Below are positions 1 to 8,515 of a stretch of 64,000 bases of DNA, in pieces. The notes beneath the pieces were generated by a model. That model was given only the letters and a program-made list of their open reading frames with translations, was not told the DNA's origin and did not search any database. Position numbers and translations under genes: made by a program. Numbering within the stretch: the stretch's first letter is position 1; the number at the start of each line of letters is the position of its first letter. The DNA comes from Lactobacillus gallinarum DSM 10532 = JCM 2011 (GTDB taxonomy: Bacteria; Bacillota; Bacilli; Lactobacillales; Lactobacillaceae). The stretch lies in the NCBI RefSeq assembly GCF_001434975.1, contig NZ_AZEL01000011.1, forward strand, positions 62,001-126,000. Direction: 5' to 3'.

Positions 1-1034
1 CCTTGTTCATTTCAATTGTTAAAGCCACAAGAGAAATGTTTGCTCAAGATATCGTTTTAACTTTGATATCAATAATAGGTGTAACAGGCCTATTTATGGT
101 TAGTTATTACTTGGACAAATTAATGTTTCATCGTTCAACACAAGAAGCTGCCATTTGTGCGCTAATTGCTGGTTCACCAACCATCGGTTTTTTGGGTTTT
201 GCCGTACTTGATCCAATTTATGGTAATAACACCAATACTAACTTGGTTATTGGGATCGTTTCAATCGTAGTTAATGCGATTACTATTCCATTAGGCTTGA
301 CCTTAATTAATAAGGGACAAGATAAATTAAAGCAAAAGGTTGCCGCTAAGAAGAGCAACGGTTCTACTCAAGTGGAAATTAAAGTTGGACAAAAGGGTAC
401 TAATAAGAAGACTATTAAGAAAGTTTCAGTTCCTGATAACGTTCCTGTTAGTGATGAAGAAGCTAAAGCTTTGAGTGAAGTTGGTATTCAACGTGAAATT
501 GATTTAATGCATGCGGAATTTGCTGATCACGCTGGCAAAAAAGATGCTAAACCAATGAATCCAACATTAAAGTCAGTTATTAATGCTGTTAAAAAGCCAG
601 TTGCTGCAGCTCCACTTTTGGCTGTTATCTTTGTTTTAATTGGAATTAGAATTCCAGCTTCATGGGCACCAACTTTTGACTTGATTGCTAAAGCCAACGC
701 TGGTGTAGCCGTTTTAGCAGCTGAGTTAGCCTTATCGACTGTTAAATTTTCAATTGATAAGGAAGTTATTTGGAACACATTCTTCCGTTTGTTCTTAACC
801 CCTGGAATTATTGTGCTAGTTTCATACTTATGTGGTATGGACACTCAAAAAATTTCAATGATTTGTTTAGCTACTGGATTACCACCAGCATTTTCAGGAA
901 TCATCATTTCCAGTCGTTACAATATTTATGTTAAAGAGGGTGCCAGCTCCGTTGCTGTTTCAACTGTCTTCTTTGCAGTAAGTTGTATTTTCTGGATTTG
1001 GCTTTTGCCAATTATTGCTGGTGTATTTCACTAA
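1..1034 (+). CDS. AEC-family permease (auxin efflux carrier type), 5' end outside window
   Basis: The reading frame is open to the left edge, so the start lies outside. The visible part has three hydrophobic segments (residues about 15-95), a lysine-rich cytoplasmic stretch of about 100 residues, then five more segments ending IAGVFH. The repeated ATGLPPAFSG and LAAELALS helices match the C-terminal half of AEC carriers (10 TM helices, inverted repeats), so about two N-terminal helices are missing. Family members move malate, malonate or other organic acids; the substrate cannot be read here. The long charged central loop is larger than in many AEC proteins. A terminator follows directly, so it is the last gene of its unit. 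Confidence 0.8.
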   Translation, partial: LFISIVKATREMFAQDIVLTLISIIGVTGLFMVSYYLDKLMFHRSTQEAAICALIAGSPTIGFLGFAVLDPIYGNNTNTNLVIGIVSIVVNAITIPLGLTLINKGQDKLKQKVAAKKSNGSTQVEIKVGQKGTNKKTIKKVSVPDNVPVSDEEAKALSEVGIQREIDLMHAEFADHAGKKDAKPMNPTLKSVINAVKKPVAAAPLLAVIFVLIGIRIPASWAPTFDLIAKANAGVAVLAAELALSTVKFSIDKEVIWNTFFRLFLTPGIIVLVSYLCGMDTQKISMICLATGLPPAFSGIIISSRYNIYVKEGASSVAVSTVFFAVSCIFWIWLLPIIAGVFH

Positions 1035-1045
1035 TTTATAAAGTA

Positions 1046-1081
1046 AAAGATGAGATCAACTGCAGTTGATCTTATTTTTTT
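1046..1081 (+). terminator. Rho-independent terminator after the AEC permease
   Basis: An 8-bp stem (AGATCAAC / GTTGATCT) with a TGCA loop is followed by a T-rich run. It separates the permease from the ribosomal protein operon. Confidence 0.85.
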
Positions 1082-1102
1082 GACTTATTTTTAATTTACT
1101 AC

Positions 1103-1131
1103 TTGTTATTTCGACTTTTGCCTGCTATACT
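1103..1131 (+). promoter_or_regulatory. Promoter of rplJ-rplL
   Basis: TTGTTA (1103-1108), a 17-bp spacer and TATACT (1126-1131) preceded by TG at -14/-15, a good sigma-A extended -10 promoter. The transcript would start near 1138, just before the L10 leader. Confidence 0.75.
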
Positions 1132-1137
1132 AAATAA

Positions 1138-1243
1138 CTGTAAATTCTACCTAAGACTCGGGTGGCATGACGCCTCAAAATCCCGCCGAGGCCAGAAGAT
1201 AATGAAGATTTTTATGCTCCATGTCTTTCGGCATGGAGTTTTT
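1138..1243 (+). promoter_or_regulatory. Ribosomal protein L10 leader with attenuator hairpin
   Basis: The untranslated region carries the conserved L10-leader core (GGGTGGCATGACGCC and CCCGCCGAGGC), followed by a terminator hairpin CTCCATG (1217-1223) / CATGGAG (1232-1238) and a T run. In Firmicutes the L10(L12) complex binds this leader and represses its own operon. A 63-codon open frame across this region is explained by the leader and is not a gene. Confidence 0.85.
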
Positions 1244-1295
1244 GCTTTAAAAGGCCTTATAGAATTTATCAATGTAATCATGGAGGTGAAATAAT

Positions 1296-1808
1296 TTGAG
1301 TAAAGCTGCTATTGCTGAAAAGGAAAAGCTCGTTGATGCATTTGCTGAAGAACTTAAAGCTGCTAAGGCTATCTTGGTAATCAACTACCTTGGTTTAACT
1401 GTTGAAGAAGTTACTAACATGCGTAAGGAACTTCGTGATAACGACGTTAAGATGAAGGTTATCAAGAACACCTACTTGAGACGTGCTGCTGCTAAGGCTG
1501 GTATTGAAGGTCTTGATGATACTTTCGTAGGCCCAACTGCTGTTATCTACACTGATAACGCTGATGACATTACCGAACCTGCACGTATCGTTTCTAAGTA
1601 CGAAGATGATTTCGATGTTATCGAAATCAAGGGTGGTATGCTTGAAGGCAAGTTGACTTCTAAGGATGAAATCAAAGAACTTGCTTCAATCCCAGGCCGC
1701 GAAGGTTTGCTTTCAATGCTTGTTTCTGTATTGCAAGCTCCTATCCGCGACTTCGCTTATGCTGTTAAGGCTGTTGCTGAATCTAAGGATGAAGACACAG
1801 CTGAATAA
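1296..1808 (+). CDS. rplJ: 50S ribosomal protein L10
   Basis: L10 forms the base of the ribosomal stalk and anchors L7/L12 dimers next to the factor-binding site. The 170-residue product has the typical N-terminus (KEKLVDAFAEELKAAKAILV) and rRNA-binding region (IKNTYLRRAA), and an acidic C-terminal helix for L7/L12. The start is TTG at 1296, fixed by a strong GGAGGTG site at 1282-1288. It is followed by rplL after about 50 bases and lies under the L10 leader, so its synthesis is probably autoregulated. Confidence 0.97.
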   Translation: MSKAAIAEKEKLVDAFAEELKAAKAILVINYLGLTVEEVTNMRKELRDNDVKMKVIKNTYLRRAAAKAGIEGLDDTFVGPTAVIYTDNADDITEPARIVSKYEDDFDVIEIKGGMLEGKLTSKDEIKELASIPGREGLLSMLVSVLQAPIRDFAYAVKAVAESKDEDTAE

Positions 1809-1859
1809 TAAAGAAATTATATTTAATATCTAAATTCTAATTTTTCGGAGGATACTTAA

Positions 1860-2222
1860 ATGGCTTTAGATACTGATAAGATTATTGAAGAATTAAAGGG
1901 TGCTTCAATTCTTGAATTGAACGACCTTGTAAAGGCTATTGAAGACGAATTTGACGTTACTGCTGCTGCTCCAGTTGCTGCTGCAGGTGCTGCAGACGCA
2001 GGTGCTGCTAAGTCAGAATTCGACGTTGAATTGACTGAAGCTGGTCAAGAAAAGGTTAAGGTTATTAAGGCAGTTCGTGACATTACTGGTCTTGGCCTTA
2101 AGGACTCAAAGGACCTTGTTGATGGTGCTCCTAAGAACGTTAAGGAAGGCGTTTCAGAAGACGAAGCTAACGACATCAAGGCTAAGCTTGAAGAAGTTGG
2201 CGCAACTGTAACCCTTAAATAG
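1860..2222 (+). CDS. rplL: 50S ribosomal protein L7/L12
   Basis: L7/L12 is the multicopy stalk protein that recruits translation GTPases. All family parts are present in 120 residues: N-terminal dimerisation helix ([23 protein letters not shown]), an alanine-rich hinge near residues 38-50 and the globular C-terminal domain ([21 protein letters not shown]). It has a GGAGGA ribosome site and shares the rplJ transcript. A strong terminator follows. Confidence 0.98.
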   Translation: MALDTDKIIEELKGASILELNDLVKAIEDEFDVTAAAPVAAAGAADAGAAKSEFDVELTEAGQEKVKVIKAVRDITGLGLKDSKDLVDGAPKNVKEGVSEDEANDIKAKLEEVGATVTLK

Positions 2223-2245
2223 TTACAGCCCAACTGGGCATTAAG

Positions 2246-2283
2246 AATAAGCTCTTTGCTATGTGCGAAGAGCTTATTTTTTT
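2246..2283 (+). terminator. Terminator of the rplJL operon
   Basis: AATAAGCTCTT (2246-2256) pairs with AAGAGCTTATT (2268-2278), an 11-bp stem followed by a T run to 2283. Confidence 0.92.
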
Positions 2284-2284
2284 G

Positions 2285-2290
2285 TATAAT
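2285..2290 (+). promoter_or_regulatory. -10 box of a possible leaderless transcript
   Basis: A perfect TATAAT directly follows the rplJL terminator and ends only 7 bases before the first ATG (2298) of the channel gene. No Shine-Dalgarno sequence lies between them. No good -35 is visible, since that place is taken by the terminator hairpin. Confidence 0.45.
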
Positions 2291-2297
2291 AAATTTT

Positions 2298-3773
2298 ATG
2301 ATGATTGGTTTAGATAAAAAATTAACTCCCTATCAATGGGTAATGGCAATTTTGTCTATCATTTCTATTTTTTTAATTATTTTAGATTTTGCTGCTGTCA
2401 TCAGTATAAATCAGCCAACCAGTAAATGGTTTTGGATAAACTGTGCTATTGTTTTATTTTTTGCAATAGATTATTTTTATCGCTTCTATGAAGCGGATGA
2501 TAAAAAGCTGTATTTTAAAACCCACATTTATGATTTATTATCTATTATTCCAATAGGATTATTATTTGTGGGGTTAAATATTTTTAATTTATCAGGTTTA
2601 GTTTCTGATTTAAGATTGTTAAGATTGATTCGTCTTGCAGGCCTAATGGGAAAATTAAAAATAATTTTTCATACTAACGGTTTGCTGTATGTTGTCTTTT
2701 TTACTATTACCTTCTTATTAGTTGGTGCTGAGGCGTTTGCAATTACCGAGCATGTGTCATTAGATACTGCATTTTGGTGGGCTTTATCGACGGCATCAAC
2801 GGTAGGATATGATGCAATATTTGGAAAAACTATTCCTCCTCATAGTATTGTGGGTAAATTTGTTACACTAGTTATTATGCTGTTAGGAATTGGTATAGTC
2901 GGAATGCTTACCTCATCAATTACTTCTTACTTAATGCGTAAAACTAATGGTGCAAATACACTACATACGCATGACGATATTGAATTAGTACTAAAAAAGC
3001 TTGATGATCTTGAGAAACAAAACAAAGATTTAGCTGATCAAAATAAGCAAATGCAAGCAGAAATTCAATCTTTAAAAAAGAGACGAGATGAAAATGAAGT
3101 AGAAAAATTTAAAGATTGGCTGGAAAAAAGAAAGGAAAATAGGATGAGTACAGATAAAAATCAAATGTATTTTGCGACAGATCCAACGACTGCGCATGAT
3201 GAACATGTGATTGATTATCATGTGGATAACATTGATTTGAAATTTACCACTGACGCTGGTGTTTTCTCAAAAATGCGCGTGGATTACGGCTCTGGCGTTT
3301 TGATCAAAGCCATGAAAGAAGTGACTTTTCCACAAGAAAATATTTTAGATGTGGGAACAGGATATGGTCCTATTGGATTATTTGCTGCAAAGTTTTGGCC
3401 TAGTCAAACTGTCGACATGGTTGATGTCAATGAGCGTGGTTTGAATTTGGCTAAACAGAATGCACAAGTAAATCACATTTCAAACGTAAATATTTATTCC
3501 TCTGATTGTTATGCACAGGTGGATAAGAAGTACGGCTTAGTTTTAACCAATCCGCCAATTAGAGCCGGTAAAAAAGTTGTCAGTGACATCATTGCCGGTG
3601 CGAGCGATCATTTGGTTGATCAGGGCGTACTTTTAGTAGTTATTCAGAAAAAGCAAGGCGAACCTAGTGCACGTAAGTTGATGACTGCTACCTATGGAAA
3701 TTGTGAGATTCTTACTAGAGATAAGGGATACTATATTTTGAAGTCTGTTAAGAGGGATAATAATGCTGTCTAG
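2298..3773 (+). CDS. Voltage-gated-type K+ channel fused in frame to an RsmC-like rRNA methyltransferase
   Basis: One uninterrupted frame encodes two proteins usually separate. Residues 1 to about 225 form a six-helix channel: S4 carries arginines at every third position (LRLLRLIRLAG), the pore helix ends in the filter TVGYD and an S6 follows. A coiled coil (about 225-280) leads to M283 (base 3144), where a class I SAM methyltransferase begins: YFATDPTTAHDEH, motif I LDVGTGYGPIG and the catalytic NPPI, as in RsmC (16S rRNA m2G). The ATG at 3144 has only a weak AGG in front, so the methyltransferase may be made both as a fusion and alone. The start is 2298 or 2301; upstream codons lie inside the terminator. 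The gene overlaps tadA by 11 bases. Confidence 0.85.
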   Translation: MMIGLDKKLTPYQWVMAILSIISIFLIILDFAAVISINQPTSKWFWINCAIVLFFAIDYFYRFYEADDKKLYFKTHIYDLLSIIPIGLLFVGLNIFNLSGLVSDLRLLRLIRLAGLMGKLKIIFHTNGLLYVVFFTITFLLVGAEAFAITEHVSLDTAFWWALSTASTVGYDAIFGKTIPPHSIVGKFVTLVIMLLGIGIVGMLTSSITSYLMRKTNGANTLHTHDDIELVLKKLDDLEKQNKDLADQNKQMQAEIQSLKKRRDENEVEKFKDWLEKRKENRMSTDKNQMYFATDPTTAHDEHVIDYHVDNIDLKFTTDAGVFSKMRVDYGSGVLIKAMKEVTFPQENILDVGTGYGPIGLFAAKFWPSQTVDMVDVNERGLNLAKQNAQVNHISNVNIYSSDCYAQVDKKYGLVLTNPPIRAGKKVVSDIIAGASDHLVDQGVLLVVIQKKQGEPSARKLMTATYGNCEILTRDKGYYILKSVKRDNNAV

Positions 3774-4269
3774 CGCTAATAAAAAGAAATATATGGAATT
3801 AGCCATAGATCAAGCTAAAGAGGCTGAGAAGCAAGGAGAGGTTCCTATCGGAGCAGTAGTAGTTGATCCCGAAGGAAAAGTAATAGGCACAGGCTATAAT
3901 AGGCGGGAATTAGACGAAGATGCTACTCAACATGCTGAAATGATTGCTATCAAAGAAGCATGTCATAATTTGGGTATGTGGCGTTTAATCGATTGCAGTT
4001 TATTTGTTACGCTGGAGCCTTGTCCAATGTGTGCTGGTGCAATTATTAACTCGCGAATTAAGGATGTCTACTTTGGTGCACTTGATCCAAAAGCTGGAGC
4101 TTGTGGATCAGTTGTGGATTTGTTTGAGGTGGAAAAGTTTAATCACCATCCACATAGCATCCGTGGTTTATATCGTGATCAATGTGCTCAAATGCTGAAG
4201 GATTTCTTTCGTGCAATTCGAGAAAAACAAAAGGCCGAAAAATTAGCTAAAAAAGCAGAAAATAATTAA
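3763..4269 (+). CDS. tadA: tRNA-specific adenosine deaminase
   Basis: TadA deaminates adenosine 34 to inosine in tRNA-Arg(ACG). The 168-residue product shows the zinc site HAEMIAIKEA (His ligand and proton-shuttling Glu) and PCPMCAGAI (two Cys ligands), with the family features VPIGAVVV and GACGSVVDL. The start overlaps the end of the channel-methyltransferase gene, so the two are co-transcribed and probably translationally coupled. The lysine-rich tail after residue 150 is common in lactobacilli. The SRP RNA gene follows. Confidence 0.96.
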   Translation: MLSSANKKKYMELAIDQAKEAEKQGEVPIGAVVVDPEGKVIGTGYNRRELDEDATQHAEMIAIKEACHNLGMWRLIDCSLFVTLEPCPMCAGAIINSRIKDVYFGALDPKAGACGSVVDLFEVEKFNHHPHSIRGLYRDQCAQMLKDFFRAIREKQKAEKLAKKAENN

Positions 4270-4320
4270 ATTTTTAGGCTAGAAACTAGAAAAAAATTGC
4301 GAAATACGTTATGATACTTT

Positions 4321-4397
4321 GTGGGCAATGTTTGACCTCTGAATCGTGTCAGGACCGGAAGGTAGCAGCACTAAGGTTGTTCAGGCATGTGCCTTTT
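4321..4397 (+). ncRNA. ffs: Signal recognition particle RNA, small bacterial type
   Basis: The region contains the SRP domain IV core: TGTTTGACC, GTGTCAGGACCGGAAGG and AGCAGCACTAAGG, closed by GGGCAATG / CATGTGCC-type pairing of the ends. This RNA binds Ffh and directs membrane proteins to the translocon. A TATGAT box at 4310-4315 gives a start near 4322; no clear -35 is seen. Ends are estimated from the closing stem. Confidence 0.93.
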
Positions 4398-4411
4398 ATT
4401 AGACAATTACA

Positions 4412-4447
4412 AACTCTTAACTCTTTTAAAGAGTTAGGAGTTTTTTT
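4412..4447 (+). terminator. Terminator of the SRP RNA gene
   Basis: A 14-bp stem with one G-U pair (4412-4425 with 4429-4442) and a run of T to 4447. It separates ffs from dnaX. Confidence 0.9.
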
Positions 4448-4464
4448 ACTAGGGAAGAGAATTT

Positions 4465-6252
4465 ATGGCTTATCAAGCGCTATATCGTAAATGGCGACCA
4501 CGGACTTTTGATAGTGTGATTGGCCAAGAGTCAATTACTGATACTCTTAAAAATGCGATTAAAAGAGGCAAAGTATCCCATGCATTTTTATTTGCGGGAC
4601 CTCGCGGTACAGGTAAAACCTCCTGTGCTAAAATTTTTGCTAAAGCGTTAAACTGTACTAATCTTCAAGATGGCGAACCTTGTAATGAATGTGCTAATTG
4701 TATAGCTGCAGATAAAGGTTCAATGCCTGATATTATGGAAATTGATGCGGCTTCTAACAATGGTGTAGATGAAATTCGTGAGATTCGCGATAAGGTAAAA
4801 TATGCTCCAACAGAAGGAAAATATAAAGTCTACATTATTGACGAAGTTCATATGCTATCAATGGGTGCTTTTAATGCATTGCTTAAGACACTAGAAGAAC
4901 CACCAGAACACGTTGTGTTTATTTTGGCGACAACCGAATTACAGAAGGTTCCAGCTACTATTATTTCAAGAACGCAACGCTATAACTTTAAACGCATTTC
5001 AAAAGATGATCTTGAGAAGAGAATGAAATATATTCTTGATCAGGAGAATATCAAATATGAAGATAAAGCTCTAGCTGTCATTGCACAAGTAGCAGATGGT
5101 GGGATGCGGGATGCGCTTAGTATCTTGGATCAGCTGCTTAGCTATGAGAAAGAAAGCGTCAATTATCAAGACGCTTTGGAAATTACAGGCTTTGCTGCAA
5201 AGGAAAATATTGAAAAAATATTGTTAGCATTGCTGGAGCAGAATCCAGAATCAGCTTTAAAATTAGCTCAAACTGAATTAGCGCAAGGGGCTAGTTCTAA
5301 AAACATTTTGGATGAATTGATTGAGATGGCAACTAAGAGTTTGATGTTGATCAAGGCGGGAGACGACAACCAGAGTACGTTTTTATCTGAAGATTTTGTA
5401 CAAAAAATTAAGGATATACCTACAAATATATTCTATCGTCTGATTACTTTAGCAAATAAAGCACTGAATGATCTGCGTTACACTAATCAGCAACAAATTC
5501 CGCTTGAAGTATTTTTAGTAGAAGCTGGCAGCAAGCAAGAAGAGCAAGTAGCATCTTCGACAGCTGCTCCGGTTCAAGCTGCTCCAGCTAAAGTTAATAC
5601 TAATATGCAAGCAGAACTAGCTGCATTAAAAAAACAGGTAGTAGACTTAACGCAACAAATTAGTAAGCTGTCCAATAAGCCAATACTGGCTAAGGATCAA
5701 GTGTTCCATTTGGATACGGCTGTACCAAAGACGTCTCCTAAAATTACCAAAAAGACAATTGTTAAGGAAGTTAAAAAATCACCAAGAAAAATCAAAAAAA
5801 CTACAGCAGAAAATCGAAAACAGGTTTATCATGTTCTTGAAAATGCAACCAAAGAAGATCTGACCGCTATTAAGAATGTATGGCCAGATTTACAATCTGT
5901 GTTAGAAGTTTCAGAGAAAGCATTATTAGATGTTCTTGAACCTGTGGCTGCTAGTCCAGACCAGGTTGTAATGAAGTGTAAGTATACTTTATGGTTTGAA
6001 AATGCTTCAGATGGTGACTTACTGGATAAGTTGACAGATTTGATTGAGAAATTTGCTAAGCATTCATATGGAATTGTGTTAGTCCCAGATGATGATTGGC
6101 TTGCTGTGAGAAAAGAATTTGTCGAAAGTCACAAGGAAGAACTGCTTGCTAAGAAAAAGCAACAGATTGAAAATAAAGAATCTAAAGAAAATTCTGAAAT
6201 AGTGAATAAGGCTAAAGATCTCTTTGGGGATGCTGTAACGATTAAAGATTAA
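4465..6252 (+). CDS. dnaX: DNA polymerase III gamma/tau subunit
   Basis: DnaX is the ATPase of the clamp loader. The 595-residue protein has Walker [10 protein letters not shown] (about residue 45), a four-cysteine zinc module (CTN..CNECANC), Walker B with IIDEVHMLS and the sensor region [15 protein letters not shown]. Domains I-III end near residue 365; an alanine-rich linker, a basic stretch ([10 protein letters not shown]) and a C-terminal tau-type domain follow. The start has AGGGAAGAG upstream. It is the first gene of dnaX-ybaB-recR-yaaL. A seven-A run at 5628-5634 could allow a short gamma form. Confidence 0.97.
   Translation: MAYQALYRKWRPRTFDSVIGQESITDTLKNAIKRGKVSHAFLFAGPRGTGKTSCAKIFAKALNCTNLQDGEPCNECANCIAADKGSMPDIMEIDAASNNGVDEIREIRDKVKYAPTEGKYKVYIIDEVHMLSMGAFNALLKTLEEPPEHVVFILATTELQKVPATIISRTQRYNFKRISKDDLEKRMKYILDQENIKYEDKALAVIAQVADGGMRDALSILDQLLSYEKESVNYQDALEITGFAAKENIEKILLALLEQNPESALKLAQTELAQGASSKNILDELIEMATKSLMLIKAGDDNQSTFLSEDFVQKIKDIPTNIFYRLITLANKALNDLRYTNQQQIPLEVFLVEAGSKQEEQVASSTAAPVQAAPAKVNTNMQAELAALKKQVVDLTQQISKLSNKPILAKDQVFHLDTAVPKTSPKITKKTIVKEVKKSPRKIKKTTAENRKQVYHVLENATKEDLTAIKNVWPDLQSVLEVSEKALLDVLEPVAASPDQVVMKCKYTLWFENASDGDLLDKLTDLIEKFAKHSYGIVLVPDDDWLAVRKEFVESHKEELLAKKKQQIENKESKENSEIVNKAKDLFGDAVTIKD
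5628..5663 (+). other. Possible -1 frameshift or slippage site in dnaX
   Basis: In the dnaX frame the seven A bases read A AAA AAA after TT. A shift of -1 gives nine new codons and a TAG at 5661-5663, for a product of about 399 residues ending just after domains I-III. This mirrors tau/gamma production by frameshift or slippage in other bacteria. I see no strong downstream stem that would stimulate it. Confidence 0.35.
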
Positions 6253-6266
6253 GGAGAAGAATTAAA

Positions 6267-6602
6267 ATGAGTAGAAGACCTAACTTTGGCGGTATGGGCA
6301 TGGGCGGAATGAACATGCAACAAATGATGAAGCAAGCAAAGAAGCTTCAAGCACAAATGGCCCAAGAACAAGAAAATATTACTGCACAAGAATTTACTGG
6401 TAAGTCAGCTGATGATCTTGTAGTAGCTACTTTTACAGGCGATCGTAAGCTTAAAGACATTAAGATCGATAAAGAAGCAATTGATCCAGATGATCCAGAT
6501 ATGCTTCAAGATTTAGTCATTGATGCTGTTAACAAAGGATTATCTCAAATTGATGAAGCAACTCAAGCAAGTTTAGGCAAGTACACGAAAGGTTTGATGT
6601 AA
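6267..6602 (+). CDS. YbaB/EbfC-family nucleoid-associated protein
   Basis: A 111-residue YbaB/EbfC protein, a small dimeric DNA-binding protein encoded between dnaX and recR in most bacteria. The Gly/Met-rich N-terminus ([22 protein letters not shown]) and the central [11 protein letters not shown] strand are typical. A GGAGAAG site precedes the ATG. The stop is directly followed by the recR start codon, so translation is coupled. Its precise role in recombination is not known. Confidence 0.95.
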   Translation: MSRRPNFGGMGMGGMNMQQMMKQAKKLQAQMAQEQENITAQEFTGKSADDLVVATFTGDRKLKDIKIDKEAIDPDDPDMLQDLVIDAVNKGLSQIDEATQASLGKYTKGLM

Positions 6603-7202
6603 TTGCAGTATCCATTACCAATAGCTCATTTGATTGATGCTTATATGAGGCTGCCTGGAGTAGGTGAAAAGACTGCTACTCGTTTGGCTTTTTATACAAT
6701 GGATATGCCAGAAAAGGATGTTGAAGATTTTTCTAAAGCTTTAATTCAAGTGAAGAATGATATTCATCAATGTCCTATTTGTGGAAATATTACTGAAAAA
6801 GAAGTTTGTGATATTTGCTCCAATCCTAATCGTGATCAAACTACCATTATGGTTGTTGAACAACCTAAGGATTTGATGGCTTTTGAAGATATGGGTGAAT
6901 ATGATGGTCTTTATCATGTGCTTCACGGTGTTCTTTCTCCAATGGATGGAATTGGACCAGAAGAGATTAATATTAAGTCATTGATTACTCGTTTACAAAA
7001 AAATGATGATGTAAAAGAAGTAATTTTAGCTCTTAACTCAACTCCAGAAGGCGAATCAACTGCTATGTATATTAGCAAGTTAATTAAGCCAGCCGGAATT
7101 AAGGTTACTCGATTAGCAGCTGGCTTATCTGTGGGCAGTGATATTGAATATGCTAATTCCATTACTTTAAAGCGAGCAGTGCAAGGAAGAACGGCATTAT
7201 AA
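6603..7202 (+). CDS. recR: Recombination mediator protein RecR
   Basis: RecR acts with RecF/RecO to load RecA on gapped DNA. The 199 residues show the helix-hairpin-helix [15 protein letters not shown], the four-Cys zinc finger CPIC...CDIC (about 57-71) and the Toprim domain ([12 protein letters not shown]). The start is TTG, immediately after the ybaB stop, with GAAAGG about ten bases upstream. The stop codon overlaps the ATG of the next gene. Confidence 0.96.
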   Translation: MQYPLPIAHLIDAYMRLPGVGEKTATRLAFYTMDMPEKDVEDFSKALIQVKNDIHQCPICGNITEKEVCDICSNPNRDQTTIMVVEQPKDLMAFEDMGEYDGLYHVLHGVLSPMDGIGPEEINIKSLITRLQKNDDVKEVILALNSTPEGESTAMYISKLIKPAGIKVTRLAAGLSVGSDIEYANSITLKRAVQGRTAL

Positions 7203-7441
7203 TGGCTAGAAGAAATAAAAATAAAATTAAAGAACTAGGTGATCAAAAGCTAGTAACTGAAATTGAAAAATTGCAGAATCAACTAGCTTTAGAACAAGAT
7301 CTAGATCAAAATACTTTGGATTTATCAGATGATAATTATATTCAAGGTAGAATTTTAAAAGCAAAGTATACTTTTTTATATAATGAAGCCCGTCATCGAG
7401 GCACAAGATTTAGTGGTATCACTAATGCGATTACGCAGTAA
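7202..7441 (+). CDS. yaaL: YaaL-like DUF2508 protein
   Basis: A 79-residue, mostly helical charged protein (RRNKNKIKELGDQKLV...) that starts on the last base of the recR stop (TAATG). Its place after recR and its size match B. subtilis YaaL (DUF2508), whose function is unknown. A terminator follows, closing the dnaX operon. Confidence 0.85.
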   Translation: MARRNKNKIKELGDQKLVTEIEKLQNQLALEQDLDQNTLDLSDDNYIQGRILKAKYTFLYNEARHRGTRFSGITNAITQ

Positions 7442-7446
7442 AATTT

Positions 7447-7469
7447 AAGTCCCATTATGGGACTTTTTT
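7447..7469 (+). terminator. Terminator of the dnaX-recR-yaaL operon
   Basis: AAGTCCCA / TGGGACTT-type stem with a small loop and a run of six T. Confidence 0.88.
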
Positions 7470-7544
7470 AATTTTATAAATTAAAAATTGCTAGGGCTGT
7501 TAATCTATGTGAAACTTCTGTAAAATAGACCTATGGAGGATTTT

Positions 7545-8183
7545 ATGAGAGGTTATTTTGTTAGTTTTGAAGGTCCTGATGGCGCAGGAAAAAGTACAGT
7601 TTTAAAAGAGGTTTTGGATAAGATTGGCCCTAAACTTAAGACACAATATCTTGTGACTCGAGAACCCGGTGGATCAAAAATTGCAGAAAAAATTCGCGAT
7701 ATTATTTTGGATCCAGCAAATGATAAAATGGATGCCAAAACAGAGGCGCTTCTATATGCGGCTGCAAGAAGTCAACACGTAGAAGAAATAATTCGTCCAG
7801 CTCTTAGTGAAGGCAAGATTGTCTTTTCAGATCGTTTTGTTGATAGTTCACTAGCATATCAAGGAGAAGGCCGAGATTTAGGGATCAAAGAAGTTAAGCA
7901 AATTAATGATTTTGCGACAGGAAAATTAGATCCTGATTTGACTTTCTTTTTGGATATTGCTCCTGAAGTTGGTCTTAATCGAATTCAAAAACTTCGTCCA
8001 GGCCAAGAAGACCGGTTAGAACAAGAAAATATGGCTTTTCATAAAAAAGTTTATGCTGGATTTTTAAAAGTGAAGAATTTATATCCAGATCGTTTTGTAA
8101 CAATTGATGCCAGTCAACCAATTGATGATGTCGTAAATCAAGTAATTGAAACTCTAGAAAAAAGATTGCCAGAGATATTTTAA
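7545..8183 (+). CDS. tmk: Thymidylate kinase
   Basis: Tmk phosphorylates dTMP to dTDP. The product has P-loop [11 protein letters not shown] (residues 8-18), the DR(F/Y) motif [14 protein letters not shown] and a lid region [11 protein letters not shown] choose ATG 7545 because GGAGG (7535-7539) lies inside the longer frame beginning at ATG 7533; this gives 212 residues. A TAAAAT at 7521-7526 may be its -10. It opens the tmk-darA-holB-yabA-rsmI operon. Confidence 0.96.
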   Translation: MRGYFVSFEGPDGAGKSTVLKEVLDKIGPKLKTQYLVTREPGGSKIAEKIRDIILDPANDKMDAKTEALLYAAARSQHVEEIIRPALSEGKIVFSDRFVDSSLAYQGEGRDLGIKEVKQINDFATGKLDPDLTFFLDIAPEVGLNRIQKLRPGQEDRLEQENMAFHKKVYAGFLKVKNLYPDRFVTIDASQPIDDVVNQVIETLEKRLPEIF

Positions 8184-8194
8184 GGATTGATTAA

Positions 8195-8515
8195 ATGAAA
8201 TTAGTAATTGCGATTGTACAAAAAGAAGATTCAAATAATCTACAAAGAGCATTTGTTAAAAGCAATTTCCGTGCTACTAAATTAGCAACTTCAGGCGGCT
8301 TTTTGAGTCAAGGTAACACCACATTTTTAGTGGGATGCAAAGATGAAGAAGTCGATGATGTACTAAAAGTAATTAAGAAAGAATCACGGGCAAGAGAAGA
8401 AATCGCAACACCACATATGATTTCTACAGGGTATGAAATAACTCAACCATTAAAGGTTACTGTAGGTGGTGCAATTTGTTTTGTTGTTCCAGTTGATAAG
8501 TTTAAGCGTTTTTAA
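8195..8515 (+). CDS. darA: Cyclic-di-AMP receptor DarA (PII-like)
   Basis: A 106-residue PII-like protein corresponding to YaaQ/DarA/PstA, which binds c-di-AMP as a trimer. MKLVIAIVQKED, the glycine-rich GGFLSQGNTTFLVG loop and GGAICFVVPVDKFKRF are family hallmarks. It sits between tmk and holB as in B. subtilis. The stop TAA is directly followed by the holB ATG. How it acts on replication or ion balance is not established. Confidence 0.93.
   Translation: MKLVIAIVQKEDSNNLQRAFVKSNFRATKLATSGGFLSQGNTTFLVGCKDEEVDDVLKVIKKESRAREEIATPHMISTGYEITQPLKVTVGGAICFVVPVDKFKRF

Noticed and set aside
1103-1294. 63-codon open frame before rplJ
   Set aside because: It begins in the -35 box and runs through the L10 leader and attenuator; the region is explained by RNA structure and the frame has no ribosome site.
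5794-5800. Second seven-A run in dnaX as a slippery site
   Set aside because: It reads C AAA AAA A in frame, which does not allow good re-pairing after a -1 shift, and it lies inside the tau-specific region.
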